Source: Eubacteriales Family XIII. Incertae Sedis bacterium (GTDB taxonomy: Bacteria; Bacillota; Clostridia; Peptostreptococcales; Anaerovoracaceae). Taken from it: a DNA stretch of 59,554 nt. The stretch is taken from positions 1 to 59,554 of the forward strand of contig JAIRPQ010000004.1 of the NCBI GenBank assembly GCA_031256875.1, read 5' to 3'. Made by a program: the position numbers and the translations under genes. The notes beneath the pieces are model-generated. The model worked only from the letters and a program-made list of their open reading frames with translations, was not told the DNA's origin and did not search any database. Shown here in pieces: positions 24,280-33,164 of the stretch. How positions within the stretch are numbered: position 1 is the stretch's first letter; each line of letters begins with the position of its first letter.

Positions 24280-24329
24280 TCTGCTGTACTAAGTGATATG
24301 TTGTATTCCGCATTAAGGAGACATCTATT

Positions 24330-26288
24330 ATGCAAGACTCGATATTGTTCACACCATTGAATATAGGAGGGCTGACACTGAAAAACCGTTTGCTCTCGGC
24401 ACCGACATCTTTGGCACAGCTCTCTCCGGAGGGATATCTTACGCCGGAGAGCATCCGATATTATGAATTGCGCGCGGCCGGTGGCTGCGCGGCGGTCACC
24501 GTAGGCGATGCGGTGGTGAAGGGGGCAACGGGACGGTCGCATCCGAGTCAGATTCTGCTTGATGACGAGGGTTCTGTATTTTCGTTGACTCAAGTAGCGG
24601 ATGCGATTCACTCACACGGGGCGGCTGCATCTATAGAGCTTGATCATGGCGGCGCACTCTGCGATGCCGCTTTTGTTGTGGATGGGAGACCGCGCGGTCC
24701 GTCCGATATCATTCTCGATTGGGGTGCGTGTGTCTATGCGCTTTCGGAGACGGAAATTGAGGAGATAGCCGATGATTTCGCACACGGCGCAGAGATTATT
24801 AAGCGTTGCGGCTTCGATATGCTCATGATTCACGGTGGTCATGGGTGGCTGTTGCATCAATTCCTTTCACCCTTGACAAATAAACGTACCGACAAATATG
24901 GCGGCAGCATCGAAAATCGAATGCGCTTCCCACTTCTTGTGATTGAGCGCGTACGCGCAGCAGTTGGTCGGGATTTTCCGATAGAGTTTCGTATGAGTGC
25001 AGATGAGCGTATGCCGGATGGTTTCGATTGCTATGGCGCGGATACCGGAATCCGGATAGCGGAAATGCTTGATGGCAATGTTGATCTCATCCATGTGTCC
25101 GTCGGCAACAACTATCACTGGGAATCAACCGTACTCATGCATCCCGGATGCTTCCAAATGCAGGGGGAAAACAGTCATTACGCTACTGAAATTAAAAGAC
25201 ATGTGAATACGCCGGTCACCACGGTAGGTGCCTTTACAGATGTTGATTTCATGGAGTCTTTCATAAAAAGCGGTGGTGCGGATGCCATTGCGTTAGGGCG
25301 TGCACTCATCGCGGATCCCTTCTTGCCGAAAAAGGCGTTGCTCGGACGCGCGGACGACATCACGCCCTGTCTGCGTTGCGGAGAGTGCCAAGGCAGTATG
25401 TGGGCGACGCGTACGATTCGTTGTTCCGTCAATCCGCTTATCGGTCGTGAATATGTGTACTTCTCGCCTCCTCCGATCGCGGAAACAAAGAAAAGGGTAT
25501 TAGTTGCGGGTGGCGGCCCGGGCGGTTTGACTGCTGCGACAGAGAGTGCAAAGCGCGGGCATGATGTGGTTCTCTGCGATTCTGCCGAAGCGCTCGGCGG
25601 TGCGCTGTTCTTTGCTGATGGTGTGGGATTCAAGGAGAGCATCGTCCGCCTGCGCAAAGTGCTCTCCAAGCGCGCGGAAGATGCAGGGATCGACATTCGC
25701 CTTGGGACGTATGCGGACAAGGATTTTATGGAACAGGAGAAACCGGACGTCGTGATTGCGGCAGTGGGTTCGGTTCCTATAGTGCCGCCTATTGCCGGCG
25801 CAGATGCGCCGCACGTATTGCTCGGCGCGAATATCAGAGCGGATACAGAGATCGGGCATCGTGTCGTCATCATCGGTGGTGGGCTCATCGGATGCGAGAT
25901 TGGATTGCATCTTGCGGAAGACGGGCATGAGGTCACGATCATCGAGATGCAAGACGAGGTGGCGCCGGAGGCGACCCCGCTTCACCGGCACGGGCTGCTC
26001 ATGCGCATTCGCAAGGTAGAGAGCATCAGAGTAGAAACAGGGTTGCGCGCTACTTCTATTGAGCAGGGTTGTGTACGCGCCGAGAGTAAGACTGGCACCG
26101 AACGGGTTTTTGATACCGATACGATTATCCTTTCCGCAGGCATGAAAGCAAACACCGACGAAATTGAAACGCTGCGTGATCTTGCGCCGGAGTTCTATCA
26201 AATTGGAGATTGCAGGAAAGCGCGTCGCATCATGCAAGCAATTGCCGAAGGCTATGATGCGGCGGTGGATATAAGCCTGCCGTACTGA
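24330..26288 (+). CDS. OYE-type Fe-S/FMN/FAD oxidoreductase, copy 1 (enoate reductase/BaiCD/TMADH-like)
   Basis: A 652-residue flavoprotein with an N-terminal FMN TIM barrel (residues 1-370), a [4Fe4S] site at Cys347, 350, 353 and 365 (CLRCGECQ, RCSVNP), and a C-terminal FAD/NAD(P)-binding part with GGGPGG (394-399) and GGGLIG (516-521). This is the architecture of 2,4-dienoyl-CoA reductase, 2-enoate reductase, the bile-acid enzymes BaiCD/BaiH and trimethylamine dehydrogenase. These reduce activated C=C bonds or oxidise amines. The segment GGHGWLLHQFLSPLTNKRTD has Trp173 where those enzymes usually have Tyr, and copy 2 shares this. Taking hydride from NAD(P)H to reduce an enone-like intermediate is the most likely role. 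TAAGGAG precedes the ATG. It is first in an operon with three SnoaL-like genes and an ABC transporter. Confidence 0.88.
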   Translation: MQDSILFTPLNIGGLTLKNRLLSAPTSLAQLSPEGYLTPESIRYYELRAAGGCAAVTVGDAVVKGATGRSHPSQILLDDEGSVFSLTQVADAIHSHGAAASIELDHGGALCDAAFVVDGRPRGPSDIILDWGACVYALSETEIEEIADDFAHGAEIIKRCGFDMLMIHGGHGWLLHQFLSPLTNKRTDKYGGSIENRMRFPLLVIERVRAAVGRDFPIEFRMSADERMPDGFDCYGADTGIRIAEMLDGNVDLIHVSVGNNYHWESTVLMHPGCFQMQGENSHYATEIKRHVNTPVTTVGAFTDVDFMESFIKSGGADAIALGRALIADPFLPKKALLGRADDITPCLRCGECQGSMWATRTIRCSVNPLIGREYVYFSPPPIAETKKRVLVAGGGPGGLTAATESAKRGHDVVLCDSAEALGGALFFADGVGFKESIVRLRKVLSKRAEDAGIDIRLGTYADKDFMEQEKPDVVIAAVGSVPIVPPIAGADAPHVLLGANIRADTEIGHRVVIIGGGLIGCEIGLHLAEDGHEVTIIEMQDEVAPEATPLHRHGLLMRIRKVESIRVETGLRATSIEQGCVRAESKTGTERVFDTDTIILSAGMKANTDEIETLRDLAPEFYQIGDCRKARRIMQAIAEGYDAAVDISLPY

Positions 26289-26318
26289 CAGAAAATATAA
26301 AGAAAGAGAGAGAAGCAC

Positions 26319-27071
26319 ATGACATCATATACACATCCGACATACTCAACCGAACAGCTTGTGGAACGATGGGAGAGCCAACGCGAAATAAAAAATCTCA
26401 TGGGCAAATATGCCAACTGCGTAATTCTTAACAGGGAGGACGAGCTTTTCGATGCTTTCTGGGCAGGAGGTGAAAATGACGTATGTCTTGTATTCAATGA
26501 CGGATACTACAAAGGTGCGGAAGCAGTTAGGTCATACTACATGGCCGAGCGCGAGAGGAACGCATTGGTTTCCAAGCTGCTTCGCGATCGCTTTCCTGAG
26601 CAACTCGGTGGGAAAAACGATGACGAGATATATGGCATCGGTCCGTTTAAGGTAAACCCGATGGCGTGTCCGGTCATAGAAATCGCGGGAGACAACGCAT
26701 CGGCAAAAGGGCTGTGGTACTGTCAGGGTGCGTACAACAAGGTTGAGGAATGTGGTCCGCTCGCACACTGGACGTGGGGATTCTTTGCTGTCGATTTCAT
26801 AAATAAGGACGGCGCGTGGAGAATATTGCATCTTCAGCAAGTGAATGACGTGGATTCTATCTGCGGCATGAGTTGGGGTAGGCCGCAAAAAATACCTTCT
26901 CCACTTCCAGAGTTTATGGCACTAGCTGATTTTCGGTATCCCGCGTACACAGAGTCCGTCACCATCCGTGAGCAGTACAACCCAAGGCGGCCGTTTACAG
27001 GAGCGCCGAGAATACCTGAACCATACGAGACGTTTTCCGAAACATTCAGTTATGGCATAGAGGAGGTGTGA
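26319..27071 (+). CDS. SnoaL/NTF2-like protein, subunit A of trio 1
   Basis: A 250-residue soluble protein with one NTF2-like (SnoaL) domain: a first helix TEQLVERWESQREIKNLMGK, then FNDGYYKGAEAVRSYY, a central CPVIEIAGDNASAKGLWY, and WGFFAVDFINKDGAWRILHL. A C-terminal extension ends in IPEPYETFSETFSYG. NTF2-like enzymes include dehydratases, lyases and isomerases (BaiE, scytalone dehydratase, LinA, LdpA). At about 250 residues it is much longer than single-domain BaiE. It matches 36388-37095 best by eye (NDGYY-x-G, TEQL-x-ERWE). An enzymatic role in a heteromeric complex with the next two proteins is inference. Some catalytic residues could be missing in this paralog. Confidence 0.78.
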   Translation: MTSYTHPTYSTEQLVERWESQREIKNLMGKYANCVILNREDELFDAFWAGGENDVCLVFNDGYYKGAEAVRSYYMAERERNALVSKLLRDRFPEQLGGKNDDEIYGIGPFKVNPMACPVIEIAGDNASAKGLWYCQGAYNKVEECGPLAHWTWGFFAVDFINKDGAWRILHLQQVNDVDSICGMSWGRPQKIPSPLPEFMALADFRYPAYTESVTIREQYNPRRPFTGAPRIPEPYETFSETFSYGIEEV

Positions 27072-27073
27072 AA

Positions 27074-27835
27074 ATGGCTGATAAGAAGCGATACACAGAT
27101 GAAGAAATGATTGCTCGGGTCTGGGACATCGAAAACATAAAAACCCTTATAAACAAGAGAGTCTATTATATCTGCAACGACAGAAGAAGTGAAGAAATTG
27201 CCGACCTTTGGGTAAAAGATCCGGAGAACAAAAAGACAGCCGCATTCGGGCGCAACTGGGGCTGGTATGTGGGAATGGACGAGATACGAAGGTATTATGT
27301 GGATTCACATATTGAGCGACTACGTACTCAACAGCGAGAAAACGGGGCTCCAGATATCAATTTTGGCAACCTGTACGCACATCCTGCTTCGACCGGACTC
27401 GTGCGTCTCGCGGACGATGGCGATACCGCCAAAGGTATGTGGTATTCAATCGCGCAGGAAACGATTGCATTGACTGACGGAACAGCGGATGCCAGATGGA
27501 TGCTCGAGCGTATTGCTGTTGATTTTATCAGGGAAAATGATAATTGGAAGATATGGCATCTTATGATTGCGGCAGATTTGAATTGCGAAGCCGGAGAGGA
27601 TTATTCGGAGCAGCCCGTCTATATCGATTGGGACAATGATCCCGTGAAACGAGAGTTTGGAAAACCGACGGTCGAGTGTCTTGTACATGACCCAACTTTC
27701 AACTGGTGGGACGACTATCCGTTCATGCCAATGCCCTATGCAACTTTCACGGATGACCTAAGCTATGGTCCTGAAGGATTTAAGCCAAACCCTAACAAAG
27801 GGCTTGCTGCCGGTGAAGGGAGAAATTACAAATGA
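27074..27835 (+). CDS. SnoaL/NTF2-like protein, subunit B of trio 1
   Basis: A 253-residue NTF2-like protein: RYTDEEMIARVWDIENIKTL, then ADLWVKD...KKTAAFGRNWGWYVG and IRRYYVDSHIE, a central DTAKGMWYSI, and LERIAVDFIRENDNWKIWHL. The tail is MPYATFTDDLSYGPEG. Its partner in trio 2 is 37111-37881 (shared LWV-x-D, KTA-x-FG-x-NWG, YVD). In the central position where the B2 protein has IHTLTTPYVEVAGDG, this one reads YAHPASTGLVRLADDG, so one of the conserved strands differs. AGGAGG seven bases ahead decides ATG 27074. A GTG two codons upstream would overlap the previous stop. Function unknown, and it is probably co-assembled with neighbours A and C. Confidence 0.78.
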   Translation: MADKKRYTDEEMIARVWDIENIKTLINKRVYYICNDRRSEEIADLWVKDPENKKTAAFGRNWGWYVGMDEIRRYYVDSHIERLRTQQRENGAPDINFGNLYAHPASTGLVRLADDGDTAKGMWYSIAQETIALTDGTADARWMLERIAVDFIRENDNWKIWHLMIAADLNCEAGEDYSEQPVYIDWDNDPVKREFGKPTVECLVHDPTFNWWDDYPFMPMPYATFTDDLSYGPEGFKPNPNKGLAAGEGRNYK

Positions 27836-28587
27836 GCAAGGAACAACTGAGCCTGAGCCGACGCATAGAGAATGCCGCCGCGAGTCAGGAAGTCGAGAAT
27901 GTCAAAGCAATGCACACATATTATCATGGGCGTTCAGACGCGACGAGCGAGTGGTCACAAATATGGTCACGATCAGATGACTGTTCATGGGCTCACGCTT
28001 TTGGACGTATGCGCGGGTTTGATCAGGTCTGGTACGGTAGTGTCACCTCGTATGACATCATGGCGATGCAAAATTATATCGATGTAGTTGATAAATATCC
28101 AGAGGTCGGAGGAAAAGATCCGCGACCGCTTTCGGAAGCTTCCGTACATACTCTCGTTACAGACGTGGTCGAAGTCGCCGAAGACGGACAGAGCGCAAGG
28201 GCATCTTTCATAACTCCGGGCGTCATACATAGCGTACTTACAGGTATGGAGAAGAAATATTGTAACGTCCTCTGGGAGAGATACGGCTCGGATTTCGTGC
28301 TTGAGGACGGGGAGTGGAAGTATCTGCACGAGCATGTCTGTCCAGATATCCTTACCAGGCTCGACGCTCTCAACTGGGCGGCAGACGATTATGAGCGACT
28401 CACCAATCCTGATAGGGGTGCCGCGCCGCCCCCGACGCTCGGCGCGCCTCCGGTCTCGGATCCCGGACCGATGCACAAGCCCTATTCCACGCTGCAGGAG
28501 GTGCAGAACACGGTTCCGTGGCCGGAGCCCTACAAAACGCTTGACAATGGCAATACCTATACGCCGTTTGTTCGAGATAAACAGTAA
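27832..28587 (+). CDS. SnoaL/NTF2-like protein, subunit C of trio 1
   Basis: A 251-residue NTF2-like protein, the most diverged of its trio: SLSRRIENAAASQEVENVKA, MHTYYHGR, WAHAFGRMRGFDQVW, VTDVVEVAEDGQSARASFIT, WERYGSDFVLEDGEWKYLHE. A Pro-rich linker (GAAPPPTLGAPPVSDPGP) leads to the tail WPEPYKTLDNGNTYTPF. Its counterpart in trio 2 is 37878-38690 (shared WAH-x-FG-x-M-x-G-x-D and a similar Pro-rich linker). The start overlaps the preceding stop (ATGA), so the trio is translationally coupled, as expected for subunits needed in equal amounts. The catalytic role is not known. Confidence 0.77.
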   Translation: MSKEQLSLSRRIENAAASQEVENVKAMHTYYHGRSDATSEWSQIWSRSDDCSWAHAFGRMRGFDQVWYGSVTSYDIMAMQNYIDVVDKYPEVGGKDPRPLSEASVHTLVTDVVEVAEDGQSARASFITPGVIHSVLTGMEKKYCNVLWERYGSDFVLEDGEWKYLHEHVCPDILTRLDALNWAADDYERLTNPDRGAAPPPTLGAPPVSDPGPMHKPYSTLQEVQNTVPWPEPYKTLDNGNTYTPFVRDKQ

Positions 28588-28618
28588 CCGATAAAAATAG
28601 AACGAGGAGGATGAAGCG

Positions 28619-30202
28619 ATGAAAAAAAATATCTGTTTTGTACTGCTATTCATTATGATCCTGACGCTGACAGCATGCGGGTCATCAGGAGGAGGAGATT
28701 CGGCATCCCCGAGCGAATCATCTGGCGATGGCACAAAGGTCTTTGTATACGGCGCGGATGCAAACTCGGCCACATTTGATCCCTGTGCGGATTTGCAGAT
28801 GAGATCGGGCGCGTTCCTGCTTCTTGCGGCAGGTGAGACACTTTGGACTGTGGATGAAAAGGGCGAAAAGATTATGAAACTCGCCGAATCCGCAGAGTGG
28901 ACATCAGACCTTGTGCTTACCGTAAAATTGAGAGAAGGTGTGAAATATTCTAACGGCAATGATTTCAATGCCGATGATGTCATCTATACTATTCAGCACA
29001 TGCAGACTACGCCGCGCACGGAGGCAATGCTCGCTAATATCGACATGGACGCGACTAAAGCCCTTGATGATATGACGGTAGAAATCGTATTCAAAGCATA
29101 TGATGCCGCATTTATGGACACGCTCGGCAATCAGGGCTTCAGCATGCTCGACAAAGAGTCTTGCGATGAAAGAGGTGATTTCAGCTGGTTCATCGGTACC
29201 GGTCCGTACAAGCTCGCGGGTGATGGCGTGAACGACAAAAGCGGGTGGACAGAGTCCGTGGAGTATCATTTTGTCAGAAATGAAAACTATTGGGGGGATG
29301 CGCCGTATTATGATGAACTCTATTGTAAGTTCTATTCAGAGGAATCCACGCGTTACTCGGATCTCGTCGCCGGCAATTTAGATGCGGCATATTTCAGTCA
29401 GGCCACTTATATCAACAATATAAAAGATGGTACGGTGGATGGCGCCACTCTTGCGCAGTTTGAGATGCCCGGTGTTTACGGTCTCACGCTCGCGGCAGGC
29501 GACGGTAGCAATGGTGCCTTAAAGGATATCAACATCAGAAAGGCAATAGCACATGGCATCGACATTGAATCCATCGTGAATGAGATAGGCGAAGGAGTCT
29601 ATAATGTCGCGGATTCCGTGCTGACGCCGAACAATTGGGCGTATCTCAACACAGGTGTTTACGAGTTTAATGCCGCTCAAGCAAAGCAGGATATAGATAA
29701 GGCAGGATACAGCGCATCGAAACCGTTGAACCTCAGATTGGTCGCCGAATCAACGGCTTTCAATTTAGGTGTGGCAGAAGCGGTTCAGGCATATCTGTCC
29801 GAGGTCGGTATTAATCTTGATTTGAGCGGAATGGGTGACTTCTCGACTATCCTTCCACGCCTCATCGAGAATGACCTTGAAATGTCGATCGGTGGACCGT
29901 CAAACGGTTCGGGCAACGATCCCGCGTCGGTGTTGCAGCAGCTCGGACCGATGTCGAACAATGGCTTGCTCAGAGTGACCGATCCATCCCTTGCCGATTT
30001 GTTTAACAAAGGCGCTACCACAAAGGATCAAGCGGCGCGCGTTGATATCTACAAGCAATTCCAGCAAAAGATACACGACGACTATCTGTTCATTCCTATG
30101 TGGGTAGAGACACTCAACTACGGTGTGAGCGATACCCACAAAAGTTTTTCAGATGCGGTGAACGCCAACTGTCTTCTCGATCCCTGTAAACTGACAGATT
30201 GA
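28619..30202 (+). CDS. Peptide/nickel-type ABC transporter substrate-binding lipoprotein, system 1
   Basis: A 527-residue family 5 solute-binding protein (DppA/OppA/NikA fold). The lipoprotein signal peptide ends in TLTACGSS (lipid on the Cys), followed by a Ser/Gly linker. Family features: SAEWTSDLVLTVKLREGVKY with SNGNDFNADDVIYTI, FSWFIGTGPYKL, and the C-terminal LFIPMWVETLNYGVSD. It captures the substrate outside the cell for the permease encoded next. The family binds peptides, glycosides, opines, bile-type and other amphipathic molecules, so the substrate is probably that of the neighbouring enzymes. AGGAGG precedes the ATG. A stem-loop follows. Confidence 0.88.
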   Translation: MKKNICFVLLFIMILTLTACGSSGGGDSASPSESSGDGTKVFVYGADANSATFDPCADLQMRSGAFLLLAAGETLWTVDEKGEKIMKLAESAEWTSDLVLTVKLREGVKYSNGNDFNADDVIYTIQHMQTTPRTEAMLANIDMDATKALDDMTVEIVFKAYDAAFMDTLGNQGFSMLDKESCDERGDFSWFIGTGPYKLAGDGVNDKSGWTESVEYHFVRNENYWGDAPYYDELYCKFYSEESTRYSDLVAGNLDAAYFSQATYINNIKDGTVDGATLAQFEMPGVYGLTLAAGDGSNGALKDINIRKAIAHGIDIESIVNEIGEGVYNVADSVLTPNNWAYLNTGVYEFNAAQAKQDIDKAGYSASKPLNLRLVAESTAFNLGVAEAVQAYLSEVGINLDLSGMGDFSTILPRLIENDLEMSIGGPSNGSGNDPASVLQQLGPMSNNGLLRVTDPSLADLFNKGATTKDQAARVDIYKQFQQKIHDDYLFIPMWVETLNYGVSDTHKSFSDAVNANCLLDPCKLTD

Positions 30203-30221
30203 GCTAAGAAACGAAATGAAT

Positions 30222-30252
30222 ACAGGTGCCTGTGCGATATGCAGGCACCTGT
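30222..30252 (+). promoter_or_regulatory. Intergenic stem-loop after the binding-protein gene
   Basis: ACAGGTGCCTG (30222-30232) and CAGGCACCTGT (30242-30252) form a perfect eleven-base-pair stem with a nine-base loop and no T-run. Its place between the binding protein and the permease suggests an mRNA-stabilising or attenuating structure giving more binding protein than permease. Confidence 0.6.
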
Positions 30253-30284
30253 GAACGAGGCCGGCGGGACTTCAGGAGGGAAAA

Positions 30285-31265
30285 ATGATAAAATTCATAG
30301 TGCGCAGGATTATCCTCATTATTCCTGTCTTGATAGGGGCGATAATAATCGTCTTTACGATAAACTATTTCAGTTCTGCCAATCCTGCCATGATTAAATT
30401 AGGACTTGCCGCCAGCGATCCCGCGAAGCTGGCGGCGATGGAACATGCGATGGGTCTTGACCAATCATATTTTTCGCAACTTGGGAGCTATCTGTGGGAT
30501 ATGTTTCACGGTGATCTCGGCGAGTCCTATGTATACGACAAAACCGTCAGCGAACTTATCGCCGAACGTATCCCAAATACGCTGAGGATGAGTATCGGTG
30601 CAATGATTCTGTCCGTATTGGTGGGCATTCCGCTGGGTCTTGTAGCGGCGCTTCGGCAAAACACGGCGGTTGATTATGTGACGACAGGATTTGCCATTCT
30701 CATGAACGCGATTCCGAGCTTTCTGATTGCTGTCGTGCTGATGATTGTGTTCTCGGTACATTTTGGTTGGTTTCCCGTATCGGGAGCAGACTCGTGGAGA
30801 AGTTTCGTGCTTCCGGTAATTGCCGCAGGGATTGGCCCTATTACACAAAATGCGCGCATGACGCGTTCTTCCGTGTTGGAGGTCATTCGTCAGGATTACG
30901 TGCGCACGGCAAGAGCCAAAGGGATATCCGAAAACAGGGTAACTAGCCGACATATAATGAAAAATGCACTCATACCTGTTATAACGCTTATAGGTACGGG
31001 GCTCGGTACGTGCCTTGCCGGTTCCATACTTGTCGAGATGATTTTCAACATTCCGGGTATGGGAATGCTTATCAACAGTTCGATTATGTCACAGGACTAT
31101 ATCACAGTGCAGGGCTGTGTTCTTGTCTGTGCAGTGGTGGTGACGCTGATGAACCTGCTTACGGATCTCGCTTACGGGGTGGTCGATCCGCAAATCAGGG
31201 CGCGGTATGCCGTTGGGTCAGGGAAGCGTAGTAAGAGAGCTATGGCTAAGGCGGAGGTTGTGTGA
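30285..31265 (+). CDS. ABC transporter permease (DppB-like), system 1
   Basis: A 326-residue inner-membrane permease with six predicted helices and the typical start IVRRIILIIPVLIGAIIIVF. It carries the periplasmic-loop features of DppB (LGLDQSYFSQLGSYLWDMFH) and the EAA loop contacting the ATPases (QDYVRTARAKGISENRVTSR) followed by NALIPVITLIG. It pairs with the DppC-like protein encoded next. GGAGGG precedes the ATG. The gene belongs to the first transporter set. Confidence 0.9.
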   Translation: MIKFIVRRIILIIPVLIGAIIIVFTINYFSSANPAMIKLGLAASDPAKLAAMEHAMGLDQSYFSQLGSYLWDMFHGDLGESYVYDKTVSELIAERIPNTLRMSIGAMILSVLVGIPLGLVAALRQNTAVDYVTTGFAILMNAIPSFLIAVVLMIVFSVHFGWFPVSGADSWRSFVLPVIAAGIGPITQNARMTRSSVLEVIRQDYVRTARAKGISENRVTSRHIMKNALIPVITLIGTGLGTCLAGSILVEMIFNIPGMGMLINSSIMSQDYITVQGCVLVCAVVVTLMNLLTDLAYGVVDPQIRARYAVGSGKRSKRAMAKAEVV

Positions 31266-31269
31266 CGGC

Positions 31270-32175
31270 ATGAATAATGCAATCAATAAAGAAATCCATT
31301 CAGGCGTGTCTGGAAAACTTAAAAAACGCAGCTATTTCGCAGAGATATGGCATCGCCTTGTCAAAAGTCCGGTTGCTGTTGTCTGCATTGTTTACCTTGC
31401 CGTATTGCTGATTGGAATCATATTCGCCGATGTCATCGCGCCTTATGACGATAAGGCTACAGACTTGAGTTCGCGTTTTCAGACACCTAATGCAGAACAT
31501 ATCATGGGTACGGATGATTTCGGTCGGGATTTGTTCAGCCGATTATTGCACGGAGGAAGAACCTCACTCATTGTCGCGATTATTGCTGTCGCGATAGGCA
31601 TAGGGGCAGGCATGATTATCGGTGCTGTGTGCGGATATTTCAGTTCTCTTGTGGATAATATCCTCATGCGCTTTATGGATGTGGTAATGGCGATACCGGG
31701 AATGCTGCTCGCTATCTGCGTATCCGTAGCGCTCGGCTCCGGTATTGTAAATACGGCGCTTGCCATCGCTGTCGGTACGATTCCGATGATAGCGAGACAA
31801 CTTCGTTCCTCTACATTGTTGATTAGAAATCAAGAGTATATAGACGCATCCCTTCTTTTTGGCGCAAGTAGCGTGAGGATCATTTTACACCATGTGATTC
31901 CGAACACGCTTGCACCTATTATAGTACAGTCCTCTTTGTATATCGGTGGATCGATTATGGCTATCGCAGGACTGAGTTTCCTTGGACTTGGCGTTCAGCC
32001 GCCAACGCCGGAGTGGGGTAATATTCTCAACAACGGTTTGGATCACATATACGATGTGGCAACGAGATGGCATGTGATTGTGTTTCCTGGAATGTTCATC
32101 GTAGTTACAATGCTGGCTTTTAATATGCTCGGAGATAGTCTGCGCGATGCGATGGATCCACGTATGCGTAAGTGA
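31270..32175 (+). CDS. ABC transporter permease (DppC-like), system 1
   Basis: A 301-residue permease with the DppC hallmarks: a first helix VAVVCIVYLAVLLIGIIFAD, APYDDKATDL, HIMGTDDFGRDLFSRLLHGG, the EAA loop NQEYIDASLLFGASSVRIIL, and GLSFLGLGVQPPTPEWGNIL near the end. The chosen ATG 31270 lies four bases after the dppB-like stop and has GGAGG upstream. An in-frame extension upstream would be inside the previous gene. Confidence 0.88.
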   Translation: MNNAINKEIHSGVSGKLKKRSYFAEIWHRLVKSPVAVVCIVYLAVLLIGIIFADVIAPYDDKATDLSSRFQTPNAEHIMGTDDFGRDLFSRLLHGGRTSLIVAIIAVAIGIGAGMIIGAVCGYFSSLVDNILMRFMDVVMAIPGMLLAICVSVALGSGIVNTALAIAVGTIPMIARQLRSSTLLIRNQEYIDASLLFGASSVRIILHHVIPNTLAPIIVQSSLYIGGSIMAIAGLSFLGLGVQPPTPEWGNILNNGLDHIYDVATRWHVIVFPGMFIVVTMLAFNMLGDSLRDAMDPRMRK

Positions 32176-32186
32176 GGTGGAAGAAT

Positions 32187-33164
32187 ATGAGTGATCTGCT
32201 TGAAATAAAAGACCTTGTTATCCGCTTCGACACAGAAGATGGCAGTGTTCATGCGGTGAACGGAATCGATTTACATATTGGTTCAGGTGAAACGCTTGGT
32301 CTTGTCGGAGAGACCGGTGCGGGCAAGACCACGACGGCACTCGGTATATTGAGGCTTGTGCCTGATTCAGGGAAAATATGTGCGGGAAGTATTTCGTATA
32401 AAAATGTAGATATACTGAAGATGTCTGACAAAAACATACTTGATATCCGAGGCAACGAGATATCGATGATATTTCAGGATCCGATGACCGCCCTCAATCC
32501 GGTCATGACGATCAGCGCTCAAGTGATGGAGGTCATAGAACGCCATCAGGCGTGTACGCGTGGAGAGGCTCGTGCGCGGATGATTGAGATACTCGGCAAG
32601 GTAGGCATCAGACCCGAACGCGTGGACGAGTATCCGCACCAGTTTTCCGGTGGCATGAAGCAGCGCGTGGTGATTGCCATAGCGCTGGCATGCAATCCCA
32701 AGCTTTTACTTGCGGATGAGCCCACTACTGCGCTCGATGTCACGATTCAGGCACAGGTGATGCGAATGATTAATGATTTAAAAAAGGAATTTGGGACATC
32801 GATGATTCTTATCACGCATGACCTCGGGATTGTGGCGAAATCTTGCGACAGTGTAGCCATTATGTATGCGGGCGAGATTGTGGAGTTCGGCAGCCTCGAG
32901 GATATTTTCGATCGCACTTCCCACCCGTATACTAAAGGACTTTTTGCTTCGATGCCGAGACTGGACGTAGAAACGGAGCGGCTAATGCCCATTGCCGGAC
33001 TCATGCCGGATCCGATGGAGCTGCCTCTTGGCTGCAAGTTTCATCCTCGCTGCCCGCACAGGATGGAAATATGTACAACAGACAATCCGCAAGGCACTGA
33101 AGTGAATTATGGTCATTTGGTAAAATGCCATCTGCACACCACAAAGAACGGAGACATGGATTGA
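32187..33164 (+). CDS. ABC transporter ATP-binding protein (DppD/OppD-like), system 1
   Basis: A 325-residue ATPase with Walker A GETGAGKTT, signature QFSGGMKQR, Walker B LLLADEPTTALD and switch His ITHDLG. The OppD-type C-terminal Cys-rich segment (GCKFHPRCPHRMEIC) may hold an Fe-S cluster in this family. It couples ATP hydrolysis to substrate import with its OppF-like partner. The start ATG 32187 has AGGTGG six bases upstream. A GTG at 32172 overlapping the dppC-like stop is less likely. Its end overlaps the next gene (TGATG). Confidence 0.9.
   Translation: MSDLLEIKDLVIRFDTEDGSVHAVNGIDLHIGSGETLGLVGETGAGKTTTALGILRLVPDSGKICAGSISYKNVDILKMSDKNILDIRGNEISMIFQDPMTALNPVMTISAQVMEVIERHQACTRGEARARMIEILGKVGIRPERVDEYPHQFSGGMKQRVVIAIALACNPKLLLADEPTTALDVTIQAQVMRMINDLKKEFGTSMILITHDLGIVAKSCDSVAIMYAGEIVEFGSLEDIFDRTSHPYTKGLFASMPRLDVETERLMPIAGLMPDPMELPLGCKFHPRCPHRMEICTTDNPQGTEVNYGHLVKCHLHTTKNGDMD

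Noticed and set aside
26319..27071. Identification of the SnoaL-like proteins as BaiE (bile-acid 7-dehydratase)
   Set aside because: BaiE is about 166 residues and single-domain. These proteins are about 235-270 residues with conserved tails and occur as trios. Shared superfamily and OYE neighbours do not establish the substrate.
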